Assembly: GCF_006542685.1 (NCBI RefSeq)
Contig: NZ_AP019736.1
Span: forward strand, 372,001-436,000
Direction of reading: 5' to 3'
DNA from: Alistipes dispar
Lineage (GTDB): Bacteria; Bacteroidota; Bacteroidia; Bacteroidales; Rikenellaceae
DNA: 64,000 nucleotides
Under the pieces are notes generated by a model that saw only the letters and a program-made list of their open reading frames with translations, was not told where the DNA came from and made no database searches. This document shows positions 35,093 through 44,735 of this stretch, one piece after another. The translations under genes were made by a program, and so were the position numbers. The first letter of the stretch is position 1; every line of letters starts with the position of its first letter.

Positions 35093-35311
35093 CTATTTAT
35101 TTTGCTGCGCCGCCCGCTCTTGCTCCTTTTCGAGGCGGGCGATCAGCTTGCGGTCGTAGTAGAGGTGGTTGCCGTTCTCGTCGTAATACCGGCTGTCGTC
35201 GTCCTGCGTCCGTTCCGCATCGGGGCGTTTGCCGACATAATAGAGAATCAGCAGGGTCACGACGGAGAGCGATACCGAGGCCGCTATGATAATCAGGATG
35301 ACTGCGAGCAT
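35093..35311 (-). CDS. small single-span membrane protein
   Basis: A 72-aa protein with one N-terminal transmembrane helix (LAVILIIIAASVSLSVVTLL) and a charged cytoplasmic tail (DDDSRYYDENGNHLYYD, then ARLEKEQERAAQQ). No family recognised. It starts one base after the stop of the DUF4099/DUF3945 gene, so it is in the same operon. Confidence 0.65.
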   Translation of the reverse strand: MLAVILIIIAASVSLSVVTLLILYYVGKRPDAERTQDDDSRYYDENGNHLYYDRKLIARLEKEQERAAQQNK

Positions 35312-35312
35312 G

Positions 35313-36764
35313 TTACAGGCCTCCTACGCTCTTGGACTTCTTCGGCTGAGGCTTCGGCGGGGCGACCTGACGCACTTCGCGTTCGGATTGCCGCTTCTGC
35401 GGCTGTCCTTCGGTCTGCTTGGACGGCTCGTTCGACGGGGTTCGGGCCGGAGCCTGTGACTGCGAGGAGGACTGTTTGCGCGAGTAATCCGGGTTCCAAC
35501 GGTAAGATTTGATCTTTCCGGCCTCGTAATCGGGTTTTACCCAGCGATCCGCACGTTCCGGGCTTCCGGGGAATTGTAATCCCTGCAAATAGGTCGCTTT
35601 GACATCTTTGCGCTTTTCGGGGAAATTGAGGGCGTCCAGCCATTGATTGTAGGCTTCTTGGGGCAGTTCCACCCCGAACACCCGCTTGGGAATGAACATG
35701 GCCCGCGGGCCTTCCGGCAAAGGGTTGCCCTGCTCGAAACGTTTGGCGGCATATACCTCTCGGTTATGCTCCTGATAGCGCCTTTTGTCGAGGCCGCTGT
35801 GGTCGAACTCGATATTGCTCTCCGAGGCGTCGATCTGGATGTAAGCATCGCGTTTGTAGCCGGAACGGGTGGTATAGCCTTTCAGCAGAATTTTACGTCC
35901 GGAGTAGAAGTCGAGCTGTTCGCCCTCGGAGAGGTCGGCATTCTTGATCGATGCGCGTTTATCGAACTCCGAGACAGGCATCGCAACGAGTTCGTTCGTC
36001 CACTTGTCGCGCGAAACGTAACAGGGCGTCATCCTGCCCGGCTCCAGCTCCAGGTCGATCACCTTGCCCGCATGACGGGTTTCGACGATGTTGCGCTTGG
36101 CCTCGTCGTCGAGCAGCACGTTGTGGAAGGGCGCGTCGAGGTCGCACTTCTCCCGATAGTAGTGCGGCACGACTTTCAGCGAGCCGTCGGCCTGCTCTTC
36201 GAGCGATACGCGCCCTTTGGTGGTGACGCGCATGCCGCCGGGTTCCATTTCCGGCCGCATTTCGATCAGTCCGTGCGATTTGTGCCCGTAGGACATCGCC
36301 TTCAAATGGGGTTCGAGGTCTCCCATACGGATACCCATGCGCTCCATATCCGCCGTGTCGATTCTCGAAATATCCATAGGCTCGAAACGGGGAACCGCGA
36401 TCTGCGGTTCCATCTTTGCGAGCTCTTCGGCCGGATCGACGCGGTAGTTTTCGAGCAGCTGCGGATCGAGGTCGATTCTGATGAGTTTGTTCAGCACGCT
36501 TTCGGCCATGATGAAGATCTCCGAGATACCCGTTTTTACAGGGTCTTGCGACTGCTCCATGAATTTGGTGAAAAACGCCTCCAAAGCAGGCTGGTTCGTG
36601 TTCACGTCGAACAGTTTGGCGACATTCGCCGCAGTGGGATCGAGCGTCTCGATGTTTCCGTCTTCGTCGATACTGCCGACGGCCTTCAGCCTGCCGTCCT
36701 GACCTTCTCCGGTCTGCCTGACGAGCATTACCTTCTTCTCGTCGTTCTTTACTTTTTCGTCCAT
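35313..36764 (-). CDS. DUF4099/DUF3945 mobile-element protein
   Basis: A 483-aa protein. The N-terminal half resembles DUF4099 (VMLVRQTGEGQDGRLKAVGS, LDPTAANVAKLFDVN). The middle holds two DUF3945-like repeats (GRVSLEEQADGSLKVVPHYY; FYSGRKILLKGYTTRSGYKR). The C-terminus is basic and Gln/Pro-rich. Such proteins occur in the topB-DUF1896-helicase gene set of Bacteroidales elements; their function is unknown. It is the first gene of this minus-strand operon. Confidence 0.85.
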   Translation of the reverse strand: MDEKVKNDEKKVMLVRQTGEGQDGRLKAVGSIDEDGNIETLDPTAANVAKLFDVNTNQPALEAFFTKFMEQSQDPVKTGISEIFIMAESVLNKLIRIDLDPQLLENYRVDPAEELAKMEPQIAVPRFEPMDISRIDTADMERMGIRMGDLEPHLKAMSYGHKSHGLIEMRPEMEPGGMRVTTKGRVSLEEQADGSLKVVPHYYREKCDLDAPFHNVLLDDEAKRNIVETRHAGKVIDLELEPGRMTPCYVSRDKWTNELVAMPVSEFDKRASIKNADLSEGEQLDFYSGRKILLKGYTTRSGYKRDAYIQIDASESNIEFDHSGLDKRRYQEHNREVYAAKRFEQGNPLPEGPRAMFIPKRVFGVELPQEAYNQWLDALNFPEKRKDVKATYLQGLQFPGSPERADRWVKPDYEAGKIKSYRWNPDYSRKQSSSQSQAPARTPSNEPSKQTEGQPQKRQSEREVRQVAPPKPQPKKSKSVGGL

Positions 36765-36766
36765 CT

Positions 36767-37091
36767 TTGCGAAATATTAGATTAGCACCAATAGCGGTGC
36801 AGGGGACGAATTTAACCCGCCTGCGGACGGCCCGGGCAGACCGGCCGCCCCCGTTGTCTCGGTTGGAACAGGTGTTGGAAGAGGTTGGCGTCGGTGCGGG
36901 CAAAATGCGGAAACGACGAACGGTCGGAACGACTATCGTTTCGACCGCCCCGGGACACTACCTTCCGCCGCGGATATTGTCCGGATATTCGTCCTTGCCA
37001 AGCTCCCGAACAGTCGGTATGAGTAGTGGATGTGCAGGAAGAATGACGCTCCCGCATAAGGAAGCGGAACAAGATTGCCCGCCTGAAAAAA
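36767..37091. other. GC-rich gap without a gene
   Basis: Upstream region of the DUF4099/DUF3945 operon. A small dyad (GCACC/GGTGC, 36785-36800) is close to the gene start. No convincing -7 box or coding frame is visible, and the left end of the insertion sequence follows. Confidence 0.5.
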
Positions 37092-38540
37092 TAAAGGCGG
37101 ATTCTCATCCACTCGTGGTCGGAAGATTTTTCTTCCGGCCTTTTTATGTTTTGAAGAATAAGGCCGGATTGCCTCCACATTGTACGCTTATCATTGCGAT
37201 AGCCAGATCGCGAATTTCCATAGCAAACCGTCGTTTAGCGGTTTTATATCCGACATTGTTTGCTCGTTTGTAGATCAATACTAACATAGCGGTTATCAAA
37301 GTCATATAAAAGATTACCTCTATTCCGTTTTTGTTCAACGATATGAGATGACTTGCGTTTAATTCCTGCTTGATAAAACGAAAGAAGACTTCAATATCCC
37401 ACCTTCTTCGGTAAGCATTGGCAATTTCTTTGGGCCTAAGCTCAAAGTCATTGGTTATGAACCAATACTCGGTAGCCGATTCGTCTTTACTGCGAGCTAC
37501 GATCAGCTTCAAGGGTTCTTCAACTAACTCCTGTCGGTAATATTTATTACCTCGCTTGTCCATTACAGGTTGCCCTGTGTACAGATAGACTTTGCTGTCA
37601 CGGATAAGTTCTAAGCCTCCTAAATCGCTGTCAGTAAACGGAATTTGCTCCAGTTCGACATATTTTCGGTTTTCTTTTGATCTGGCAATGAAGCATATCG
37701 ACTCTTTGCTGAAGGCTGCCATATTCCTTGTTGATTGCAATCCTCTGTCCAACACGTATATGTTACGATGTCCCTGTTGCCGCTTAACGTGTTCTGACAC
37801 CACTTTGGGCATGGCAATATCTTCGCTTCCGTAAATCGGATCGACAAACAAATTTACACCGCATGGCAACATATTATCTAATGCAATACTATATTTACTG
37901 CCAATTTACCGCGCTTGTTGTCGATGCCTTCAACCATCCTACCCGATGTATCTGAAACGATCGAACTATCGACCCGGATAAGGTTGTATTGTTCCATCTC
38001 CGAACTGGAATAACACTCCGAGAATCGATCATAGACACAATCGTAAATCTGACGGAAATAATCCGCAGGGATCTTCGATAACCGCTCCGAAAGGGAACTG
38101 CGACAAACTTTTTCATCGGTTTCTAACCCAAACAGAATTTTGAATACCGAATCGTTAAAAATGTCTTCGAGTGTGCGTTGACTTAAACGGTCGTTCTCCA
38201 GAATACCGTACAGCAGTAGGTAGAACATCTTTCTGCCGTGAAGAACTTTTAGTATAGTAATCGACAGTTGTCGTAGCGGAAAGGTGAGAAAGTAGGCTTT
38301 CTGGAATGAATCCCAATAGATCATTAACCCGTACTCTGTGATCCTTAAAACTTGCCATAACTTTTGATTATCAATGTAAAGATAATCAAAAAAACGCATA
38401 ATAAAAAAATACAAACACCTAATAATCAATAAAATAATACAAAAAAACGACCTCATAGTGGCACCCATAAATACGCATGAAACTAAAAAAAGGCCGGAAG
38501 AAAAATCTTCCGACCACGAGTGGATGCGAATCCGCCTTTA
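37092..38540 (-). mobile_element. IS4-family insertion sequence, about 1.45 kb
   Basis: The ends are inverted copies of each other over about 54 bp with one mismatch (37092-37145 and 38486-38540), starting TAAAGGCGGATT. Each end includes a small hairpin (GGAAGA/TCTTCC) that could stop transcription entering the element. A single minus-strand transposase frame, now broken, fills it. I found no clear target-site duplication. Confidence 0.85.
37144..38468 (-). pseudogene. IS4-family transposase, frameshifted
   Basis: Two minus-strand pieces (196 aa from 38468 and 242 aa from 37872) join into one DDE transposase. The first ends at VEGIDNKRGKLAV and then in a wrong-frame stop; restoring one A near 37895 would continue into YSIALDNMLPCGVNLFVDP. 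The catalytic set is visible: Asp in RVDSSIVSD, Asp in VLDRGLQS, and the IS4 signature YRRRWDIEVFFRFIK (Y-2-R-3-E-6-K). The shift occurs in a short A run. It is either an inactivating mutation or, less likely, programmed frameshifting, which is not usual in this family. Confidence 0.85.
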
Positions 38541-39432
38541 CCAAAAAAGTATAATCTTTTTATAATGGTAAGAATTTTTTATGTACCTGCCTGAACGACA
38601 GAGTTAAGTGGAGGTTAAGAAAGTTGTCTGTGATGATTTAGCGACTGTGTAACTGCGCTGAATGCTGTATTTTACAACTCGTAGAACAACTTTATGCAAA
38701 TCGTAGTAAGTCTTTAATAGCGGTTTGTCAATTTGCTAATATTCCAATATTAAATCTCAATCCCGTGTGAATAAACAACAAAGCAGGCACAAAACCAAAG
38801 GTTTGAGCAGTTCTTCTATTTTTTCACCTTGCAGTTGTTTCCCTTCCTTTCACTTGTTAGGTTTCTCGGACTTTTTGGGGCAATCCGAGGTTGCTATCGA
38901 TTGCTTATCCAATGGAGTTACGGCTGAATATCCCGGGGTGTTGCAGCCAAGAGAAAAAAGTCGGATTTCTATATTAGGCTATTTTCATCGGTCTTCAGGC
39001 AAAGATATTTTCATAAAAACCACAGACATATAGAAAAGCAGATATGCCTACCTGTATTTTATTCGGTTTAGCTTATATAATAGAGCTAACCGACTAAAGT
39101 AAACTGAATCTTCATGTCGTTTTGCCATCCATTTCATTCTACAGCATACAGCCAAAAGAGAGAATAAATAAGTACTCATTTATTGATACTATCTCTTTTC
39201 ACTGTAATTTGACCATCGCATCAGAGTTCAGTATGAACAACCATCAGCCGTCAGCTATGAATTCGACATCACTACCAACAAATGAGATATGTACTGAAGA
39301 ATTGAATAATTAGAGAAATCATAACTTTATTTGAGGTCGTATTAAACCGATTATTCGCTTTTACGGTTAGTCCTCTATTGGGCAGGAAACAAGGCCTATC
39401 CTTTGGCATCAAAGAATAGGCTCTTACTATGT
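38541..39432. other. about 890 bp without an identifiable gene
   Basis: AT-rich sequence between the insertion sequence and the defence operon. Short open frames have no recognisable motifs. A hairpin at 39064-39092 (CGGTTTAGCT / AGCTAACCG) may be a terminator. No tRNA or repeat pair was recognised. Confidence 0.5.
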
Positions 39433-39687
39433 CTAAATAATTGGTTGAATCTTGATTAAGTATTGTAAACACATACTCAATCGCTGATAGGGTTGTATAT
39501 TGGGATTAGAGGCTGCCAATATAACGGATAAATAATTAGAATATATTGATGGATTTTTTGTAGTCATGTTCAATATTGATTTTGAATATTCAACCCAAAC
39601 TTGATACATAGCGTCTGTCACTTGGCCGTTTTGCATTATTTTTAGCCCTTGGTCAATTACTTGTTGTATTGGAATGTTGTTATTCAT
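39433..39687 (-). CDS. small protein of unknown function, last gene of defence operon
   Basis: An 84-aa protein (MNNNIPIQQVIDQGLKIMQN...) that is helical and without membrane segments. I recognise no family. Its start overlaps the stop of the membrane-protein gene by 8 bp, so the two are translationally coupled and may form a pair. Confidence 0.55.
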   Translation of the reverse strand: MNNNIPIQQVIDQGLKIMQNGQVTDAMYQVWVEYSKSILNMTTKNPSIYSNYLSVILAASNPNIQPYQRLSMCLQYLIKIQPII

Positions 39688-40141
39688 GTTCTTTATCCTC
39701 CTTTCTTGCCATCATTCTTTCTAACTGTTCTGCATTATTTGTTCCATTGGTCATAATAGCCTCGTCTGCGGCCTTTTTGGATACTTCGTTTTGCCATCTC
39801 AATTTGAAATTTGCATTAAATATCTCGAATTTTTCGAATAATGGCAGCAACCATAACAATACACAAATAAGAAATATTAGATTATCTCCTTGAAAGTCAG
39901 AAAAGAATTGAAAATTAAAACATTCAGGATAATTGCAACAAACATATGTAGTAGAAAATATTAAAATGAATGGATACCACAATCGTGATAGCCATGATAA
40001 AGTAAAGTCTATTGTTTTAGATAGACTGATTTTTTTGAGGTGTTCATTTTCAAAAAACAGCAACATAATAAAGGCAGTTAGGTATCCTCCAAGGAGGAAA
40101 CACGCTATTAGTAATTTCCAATTCAACAGTTCCATGCCCAT
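39680..40141 (-). CDS. small membrane protein of unknown function in defence operon
   Basis: A 153-aa protein with three predicted transmembrane helices (WKLLIACFLLGGYLTAFIML near the start, WYPFILIFSTTYVCC, NLIFLICVLLWLLPLF) and a charged cytoplasmic tail with EQLERMMARKEDKEHE. It begins immediately after the AbiJ-like stop codon; Met at 40135 is an alternative start. No family recognised. Membrane proteins at the end of abortive-infection operons are often effectors, but that is only a suggestion here. Confidence 0.55.
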   Translation of the reverse strand: MGMELLNWKLLIACFLLGGYLTAFIMLLFFENEHLKKISLSKTIDFTLSWLSRLWYPFILIFSTTYVCCNYPECFNFQFFSDFQGDNLIFLICVLLWLLPLFEKFEIFNANFKLRWQNEVSKKAADEAIMTNGTNNAEQLERMMARKEDKEHE

Positions 40142-41005
40142 TTATCTAATTTTCCTGCAAAGATAGTTCAAGAAAGCACTACACGAAACAAGCATAAATA
40201 AAGCCTCCTCAGATGCAGGAGTATATGCTCCATCACTGTCCATCAAGGCATGTCTAATACCAGTATCAGGTTGATTCGTATAGGCATATAATTTATCAAA
40301 AGCAACCTTTAAGAGTTTGGGTATAATAATACCGTTGGCTTCCAAGTGGTTCAATGCTTTTCCCAAAGAGTTTTCGTCTGTCTTTTCTCTACAAAAAGCT
40401 TCTACAGCCGAGATTGACTCTTTGATGGAATTACGATAATCTGCCGTAGGGCGTTGTGCATATAATTCCAATGCCCTATTAAGATGTATCTTAATGTTGC
40501 GAGAAGTATTTGCCATTGCATCTTCAATTGTAGCAATCTCGCTTTTTGACGTAATCTCAACAATCTCTTGTCCGATAATGCGATAGGCAAAATTCAAACG
40601 CTCAAATTCAAAATTGAGTTGTTTGATGAACATTTGGTTTACAGGAGTCCTCCAATTATTATATCGTTTGTCAATATCTTGAAGATATTTAATAGTACAT
40701 TCGACTATATCTAATTTTCGATACCAAGAATTATTTTTATCCTCCAAAAATGCAGTTGCAACGATATAATAACGTCTTCCATCTTGAAAATCGCCCTCTC
40801 GATTATTCAAAAAATAAGTCCATAAATACTGTTCCAATGCAATATATGGATCTGTATCAAAATATAAGCCTGAATCTAAAAAGAGCCTATTTTTTAATTT
40901 ATCATAGCAAGAGCAAATAGCATTTTGTATCTCAGGCGTAATTTTTTCTCTAATAATTACATCCGAAGGTTTGGTGTAACCGTATCTCTCTGAAAAAAGT
41001 TTCAT
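40142..41005 (-). CDS. AbiJ-like abortive infection protein
   Basis: A 287-aa protein. It opens with MKLFSERYGYTKPSDVI, as in AbiJ N-terminal domain 4 proteins, which are linked to phage-abortive infection. The C-terminal part (SIKESISAVEAFCREKT to GIRHALMDSDGAYTPASEEA, ending in a helical FMLVSCSAFLNYL) resembles the HEPN-like half of these proteins, but I cannot confirm an RNase R-x4-6-H motif. The gene starts 7 bp after hsdR ends. Confidence 0.65.
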   Translation of the reverse strand: MKLFSERYGYTKPSDVIIREKITPEIQNAICSCYDKLKNRLFLDSGLYFDTDPYIALEQYLWTYFLNNREGDFQDGRRYYIVATAFLEDKNNSWYRKLDIVECTIKYLQDIDKRYNNWRTPVNQMFIKQLNFEFERLNFAYRIIGQEIVEITSKSEIATIEDAMANTSRNIKIHLNRALELYAQRPTADYRNSIKESISAVEAFCREKTDENSLGKALNHLEANGIIIPKLLKVAFDKLYAYTNQPDTGIRHALMDSDGAYTPASEEALFMLVSCSAFLNYLCRKIR

Positions 41006-41012
41006 ACAATTG

Positions 41013-44000
41013 TTATTCTTTTGTTTCTGATATTATATCCCAAAACCGATTGAAGAATGCGGTCAGTCGTTCGATGACGGCTTCGCGTTTCTTCGTGCGA
41101 TCGCCGGTGGGCGTAAAACGGGAGACGGGCGGCAAGACTTTGGTTATAGCCGTTCCCGTCGTTTGCACGAATCCATCACGGAAAGCGTTGTCCATGAATT
41201 TGTATGCCTCGTCATGATTCAGGTTTTCGTCGGCAATAATCCGATCCAGCTCGGCACGACGCTGCTCCTCGACATAAGCGAGCCAATCTTCGTCCACGTC
41301 GGATTCGGGCGTGAGGAATTCGATGAATCGTTCGATCAACTCCTTTTTGTTGCGCAAATCAACACTCGAATCGATCGCCTTGCGGATCGACACGATAATT
41401 TCCTTGTCCTGTAGATGCTCTTCGTGGTATTTACGAATCAACGACAGAATATAGTCGATATTGACCTCTACCTGCTTGATAAGCTCCATCTCGAAGACCA
41501 CATCTTCGTTGATTTGCTCCGCCTCGTGTTTCTGTAGGCGGAACTCGTTGTACAAGTCGATATACGCACCGTGGTAATCCTGTATGTCGCGTTCAGTCAG
41601 AATCTCGCGTCCGACAAAGTCATCGAATGTCGATAGGATATTCCGTAGTTTCAGAATCGCACCGTACAACCGCACGAAGTTCTTTTTGTTCTGCTCGCCG
41701 ACGATCTGTTCTCCGACGGGGTATTTCGCCTGTAATTCTTCGACTAACTCTGCATAACCGCGAATCTCCCTGTCGTTCTGTGTATAACCGTTGTAATACT
41801 CATCGAAGGTTTTGAGCAGCACGATGCCTGCCGCCTCCTTGTCTCCGAACAGGGCGAGGCTTTCGTTCGTAGCCGTTTCGAGGTTGCGGAAACATACGAT
41901 GTTGCCGAACGTCTTGATGGAGTTCAGGATGCGGTTCGTGCGCGAATAGGCCTGCAAGAGCCCGTGCATCCGCAGATTTTTATCGACCCACAGCGTATTG
42001 AGCGTCGTGGCATCGAAGCCTGTCAGGAACATATTGACGACGATCAACAAATCCAACTCCCGATTCTTCATCCGGAGCGATACGTCCTTGTAGTAATTCT
42101 GGAACTTGTCGCTCGATGTGTCGTAGGAAGTTCCGAACATCGCATTGTAATCCACGATAGCGCTTTCGAGAAAATCCCGCGAACTCCGATCCAGCCCGCT
42201 CGTATCTTCGGGATTCTCGTCGATGATGAAGCCGTCCGCATCTTCATTCACGCCGAAACTGTATATGGTCGCCACTTTCAGTCGCTGCGCATCCGGCAAC
42301 ACCGCCATTTGCCGCTTGAATTCAGCGTAATACATCTTCGCCGTTTCGATAGAGGAGACTGCGAAGATCGAATTGAAACCCGTCAGGCGAGTCCGCCGCT
42401 TTACCTCTTCCACCTTATTGCGACGACCTGCCGATGCTACCTCGCTGATATTGGTCACGACGTGAAACTCATACGATTTCGCGGCGCGCTTCGTCTTCTG
42501 GTTGAAATGCCGGAGGATGTAGGCGACGATATTAGCGATACGTCGTTTGTCCGCCAAAGCCTCCTCGCGGGCGATGTCCCATACCATCGAGTTCTCGATC
42601 TCCTCTTTCTCCTTGATGGTGCGAACGTACTCGATGCGGAATGGCAGCACATTCTTGTCGTTGATGGCATCGACGATCGTATAGGTGTGCAGCTGCTCGC
42701 CGAACGCCTGCTCGGTCGTCCGCAGATTCGGCTTGCCGCCGCTTACGGCGTTCTTGGCAAAAATCGGGGTTCCGGTGAAGCCGAAAAGGAAATAACGTTT
42801 GAATTTCCGGGTAAAGGCCGTGTGCATGTCGCCGAACTGCGAACGGTGGCACTCGTCGAAAATGATGACGATTTTTTGCCGGAACACAGAGTGCTCTGCA
42901 TGGCGGCCGATGAAAACCGAAAGTTTCTGAATGGTCGTGATGATGATTTTCGCCTCCGGATCCTCCAACTGTCGTTTCAGAATCGCCGTACTCGTATTGC
43001 TGTTGGCCGTTCCGCGCTCGAACTTGTCGTACTCGCGCATGGTCTGATAGTCGAGGTCTTTGCGATCGACCACGAACAACACCTTGTCGATGTAAGGCAG
43101 TTTGCTCGCCAACTGCGCCGTCTTGAACGACGTGAGCGTCTTGCCGCTGCCCGTCGTATGCCAGACGTATCCGCCGCCTTCTACTGTGCCGTACAGCCGA
43201 TAGTTGTCTGCTATACCGATTTTACTCAAAATGCGCTCCGTCGCCACGACCTGATAAGGACGCATGACGAGCAGCAACCGATCGGAGGTGAAGACGCAGT
43301 AGCGGGTCAGCAGATTGAGCAACGTATGTTTGGCGAAGAATGTACGGCCGAAGCCCATAAGGTCAGCAATAGGCCGGTTGTTGGCATCGGCCCACCACGA
43401 GGTAAACTCGAAACTGTTGCTCGTCTGCTTGCTCTTGGATTTGCTACCGCCCGAAGCCTCCTTGATATGGCTCTGGCGTGTGGTATTGCTGTAATACTTG
43501 GTATAGGTTCCGTTCGATATGACGAAGAGCTGCACAAACTCGAACAGCCCGCTGCCGGCCCAGAAACTCTCCCGCTGGTAGCGGTCGATCTGATTGAAAG
43601 CCTCCTTGATGTCTACGCCGCGCCGTTTCAACTCGATATGAACCAACGGCAGACCGTTCACCAATATGGTAACATCGTAACGGTTGGAGCGTGCACCGTT
43701 ATCTGCTTCGTATTGATTGATGACCTGAAGCGAGTTGTTGTGGATATTGGCCTTGTCGAGCAGGTAGATATTTTTGACTGTCCCGTCGTCGCGCGTCAGC
43801 AATTGCACATGGTCTTCCTGAATGATGGCGGTCTTCTCTACAATTCCACTGTTCTTGTTGGCAAGACAACCCGTAAAGAAACGCGACCACTCGGCATCCG
43901 TAAACGTATAGTGGTTGAGTTTCTCCAACTGACGGCGCAGGTTGGCAATCAACTCCGTTTCGGTATGAATCGGCAGGTAATCGTATGCCTGTTCGGTCAG

Positions 44001-44126
44001 CAGTTTGATAAATGCCCGTTCGAGATCGGCCTCCGACTGGTACTCTTTTTCCGTGCGGTATTCTGCCCGGTAGTCACTGACGACCGTACTTTCGGGATTT
44101 TCAGCAACCAGGTTGTATTTTTGCAT
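41013..44126 (-). CDS. hsdR: type I restriction endonuclease subunit R
   Basis: A 1,037-aa translocating restriction subunit. The nuclease core is RYDVTILVNGLPLVHIELKR (the E-x-K of the D...ExK site). The motor domain has Walker A WHTTGSGKTLTSF, motif II IIFDECHRSQFG and motif III FGFTGTPIF, followed by a second RecA lobe (NMFLTGFDATTLNTLWVDKN). The length is normal. Its 5' end overlaps the 3' half of hsdS by 26 bp. It needs HsdM and a functional HsdS to cut unmodified DNA. Confidence 0.95.
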   Translation of the reverse strand: MQKYNLVAENPESTVVSDYRAEYRTEKEYQSEADLERAFIKLLTEQAYDYLPIHTETELIANLRRQLEKLNHYTFTDAEWSRFFTGCLANKNSGIVEKTAIIQEDHVQLLTRDDGTVKNIYLLDKANIHNNSLQVINQYEADNGARSNRYDVTILVNGLPLVHIELKRRGVDIKEAFNQIDRYQRESFWAGSGLFEFVQLFVISNGTYTKYYSNTTRQSHIKEASGGSKSKSKQTSNSFEFTSWWADANNRPIADLMGFGRTFFAKHTLLNLLTRYCVFTSDRLLLVMRPYQVVATERILSKIGIADNYRLYGTVEGGGYVWHTTGSGKTLTSFKTAQLASKLPYIDKVLFVVDRKDLDYQTMREYDKFERGTANSNTSTAILKRQLEDPEAKIIITTIQKLSVFIGRHAEHSVFRQKIVIIFDECHRSQFGDMHTAFTRKFKRYFLFGFTGTPIFAKNAVSGGKPNLRTTEQAFGEQLHTYTIVDAINDKNVLPFRIEYVRTIKEKEEIENSMVWDIAREEALADKRRIANIVAYILRHFNQKTKRAAKSYEFHVVTNISEVASAGRRNKVEEVKRRTRLTGFNSIFAVSSIETAKMYYAEFKRQMAVLPDAQRLKVATIYSFGVNEDADGFIIDENPEDTSGLDRSSRDFLESAIVDYNAMFGTSYDTSSDKFQNYYKDVSLRMKNRELDLLIVVNMFLTGFDATTLNTLWVDKNLRMHGLLQAYSRTNRILNSIKTFGNIVCFRNLETATNESLALFGDKEAAGIVLLKTFDEYYNGYTQNDREIRGYAELVEELQAKYPVGEQIVGEQNKKNFVRLYGAILKLRNILSTFDDFVGREILTERDIQDYHGAYIDLYNEFRLQKHEAEQINEDVVFEMELIKQVEVNIDYILSLIRKYHEEHLQDKEIIVSIRKAIDSSVDLRNKKELIERFIEFLTPESDVDEDWLAYVEEQRRAELDRIIADENLNHDEAYKFMDNAFRDGFVQTTGTAITKVLPPVSRFTPTGDRTKKREAVIERLTAFFNRFWDIISETKE

Positions 44127-44637
44127 CTTCTTTGCGCTTAAATGTCAGTAGTTTATCTCTATAATATTCATATTGCTGCCGACGGGCGGCAATCTCGACG
44201 GGCAGTCCTTCCGAAATATCGTTTACCAATGTCTCGAATTTATCGAGAATGGCAACGATACGTTGCTGCTCTTTCATTGGAGGAATGGGGATGACAACCT
44301 CCCCAAACCGTTTTTTTGATACATTGAAACGAGTAACACCGCTGGCCGTCTTTATTATCTGTTTTCGTATCTCTTCACTGCGAAATAAGAATTTCATAAA
44401 ATCGGGCAATAGCAATGCTCTATCGTTCATACGAAATCCGAAACAAAAACTATTGAGATATAAATCCCCATCCGGACGTGTAGTCATTACGGAAGACATC
44501 CCGCAATCATCAGGTGTTTCCGATGAACCAGTAAATACAACATCTCCATACTCGACTTTATTTTGTTTCTCTCCTTCTGCAATCTGAACCATATCATTCA
44601 TGTTGACATCTATCGCAATATTGGAGTATACGTTCAT
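44101..44637 (-). CDS. hsdS: HsdS C-terminal half (second target-recognition domain), out of frame
   Basis: The 178-aa frame from 44637 encodes most of a second target-recognition domain and the second conserved helix (PPMKEQQRIVAILDKFETLV, then RRQQYEYYRDKLLTF). In the same frame the sequence is open back to the G9 tract at 44752 and reads EGVKWCKLSDIGTFYGGLTG, which is the expected start of that domain. It therefore belongs to the upstream HsdS half and is separated from it only by the frame at the G tract. Internal initiation at 44637 could still give a half-subunit. Confidence 0.85.
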   Translation of the reverse strand: MNVYSNIAIDVNMNDMVQIAEGEKQNKVEYGDVVFTGSSETPDDCGMSSVMTTRPDGDLYLNSFCFGFRMNDRALLLPDFMKFLFRSEEIRKQIIKTASGVTRFNVSKKRFGEVVIPIPPMKEQQRIVAILDKFETLVNDISEGLPVEIAARRQQYEYYRDKLLTFKRKEDAKIQPGC

Positions 44638-44735
44638 ATAAGTGATAAACTTGGCATTTCCTGCTATAAAATCGCGTTTGCTCTTTCCGGTGAGACCTCC
44701 ATAGAATGTGCCTATATCGCTTAATTTACACCATT

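Noticed and set aside
33001..35289. 762-codon plus-strand open frame
   Set aside because: Antisense shadow of topB, which has all catalytic motifs.
38767..39033. 88-codon plus-strand open frame
   Set aside because: Composition is Ser/Phe-rich without a motif, and no promoter or neighbour supports it.
41964..44141. 725-codon plus-strand open frame
   Set aside because: Antisense shadow of hsdR with no recognisable motif.
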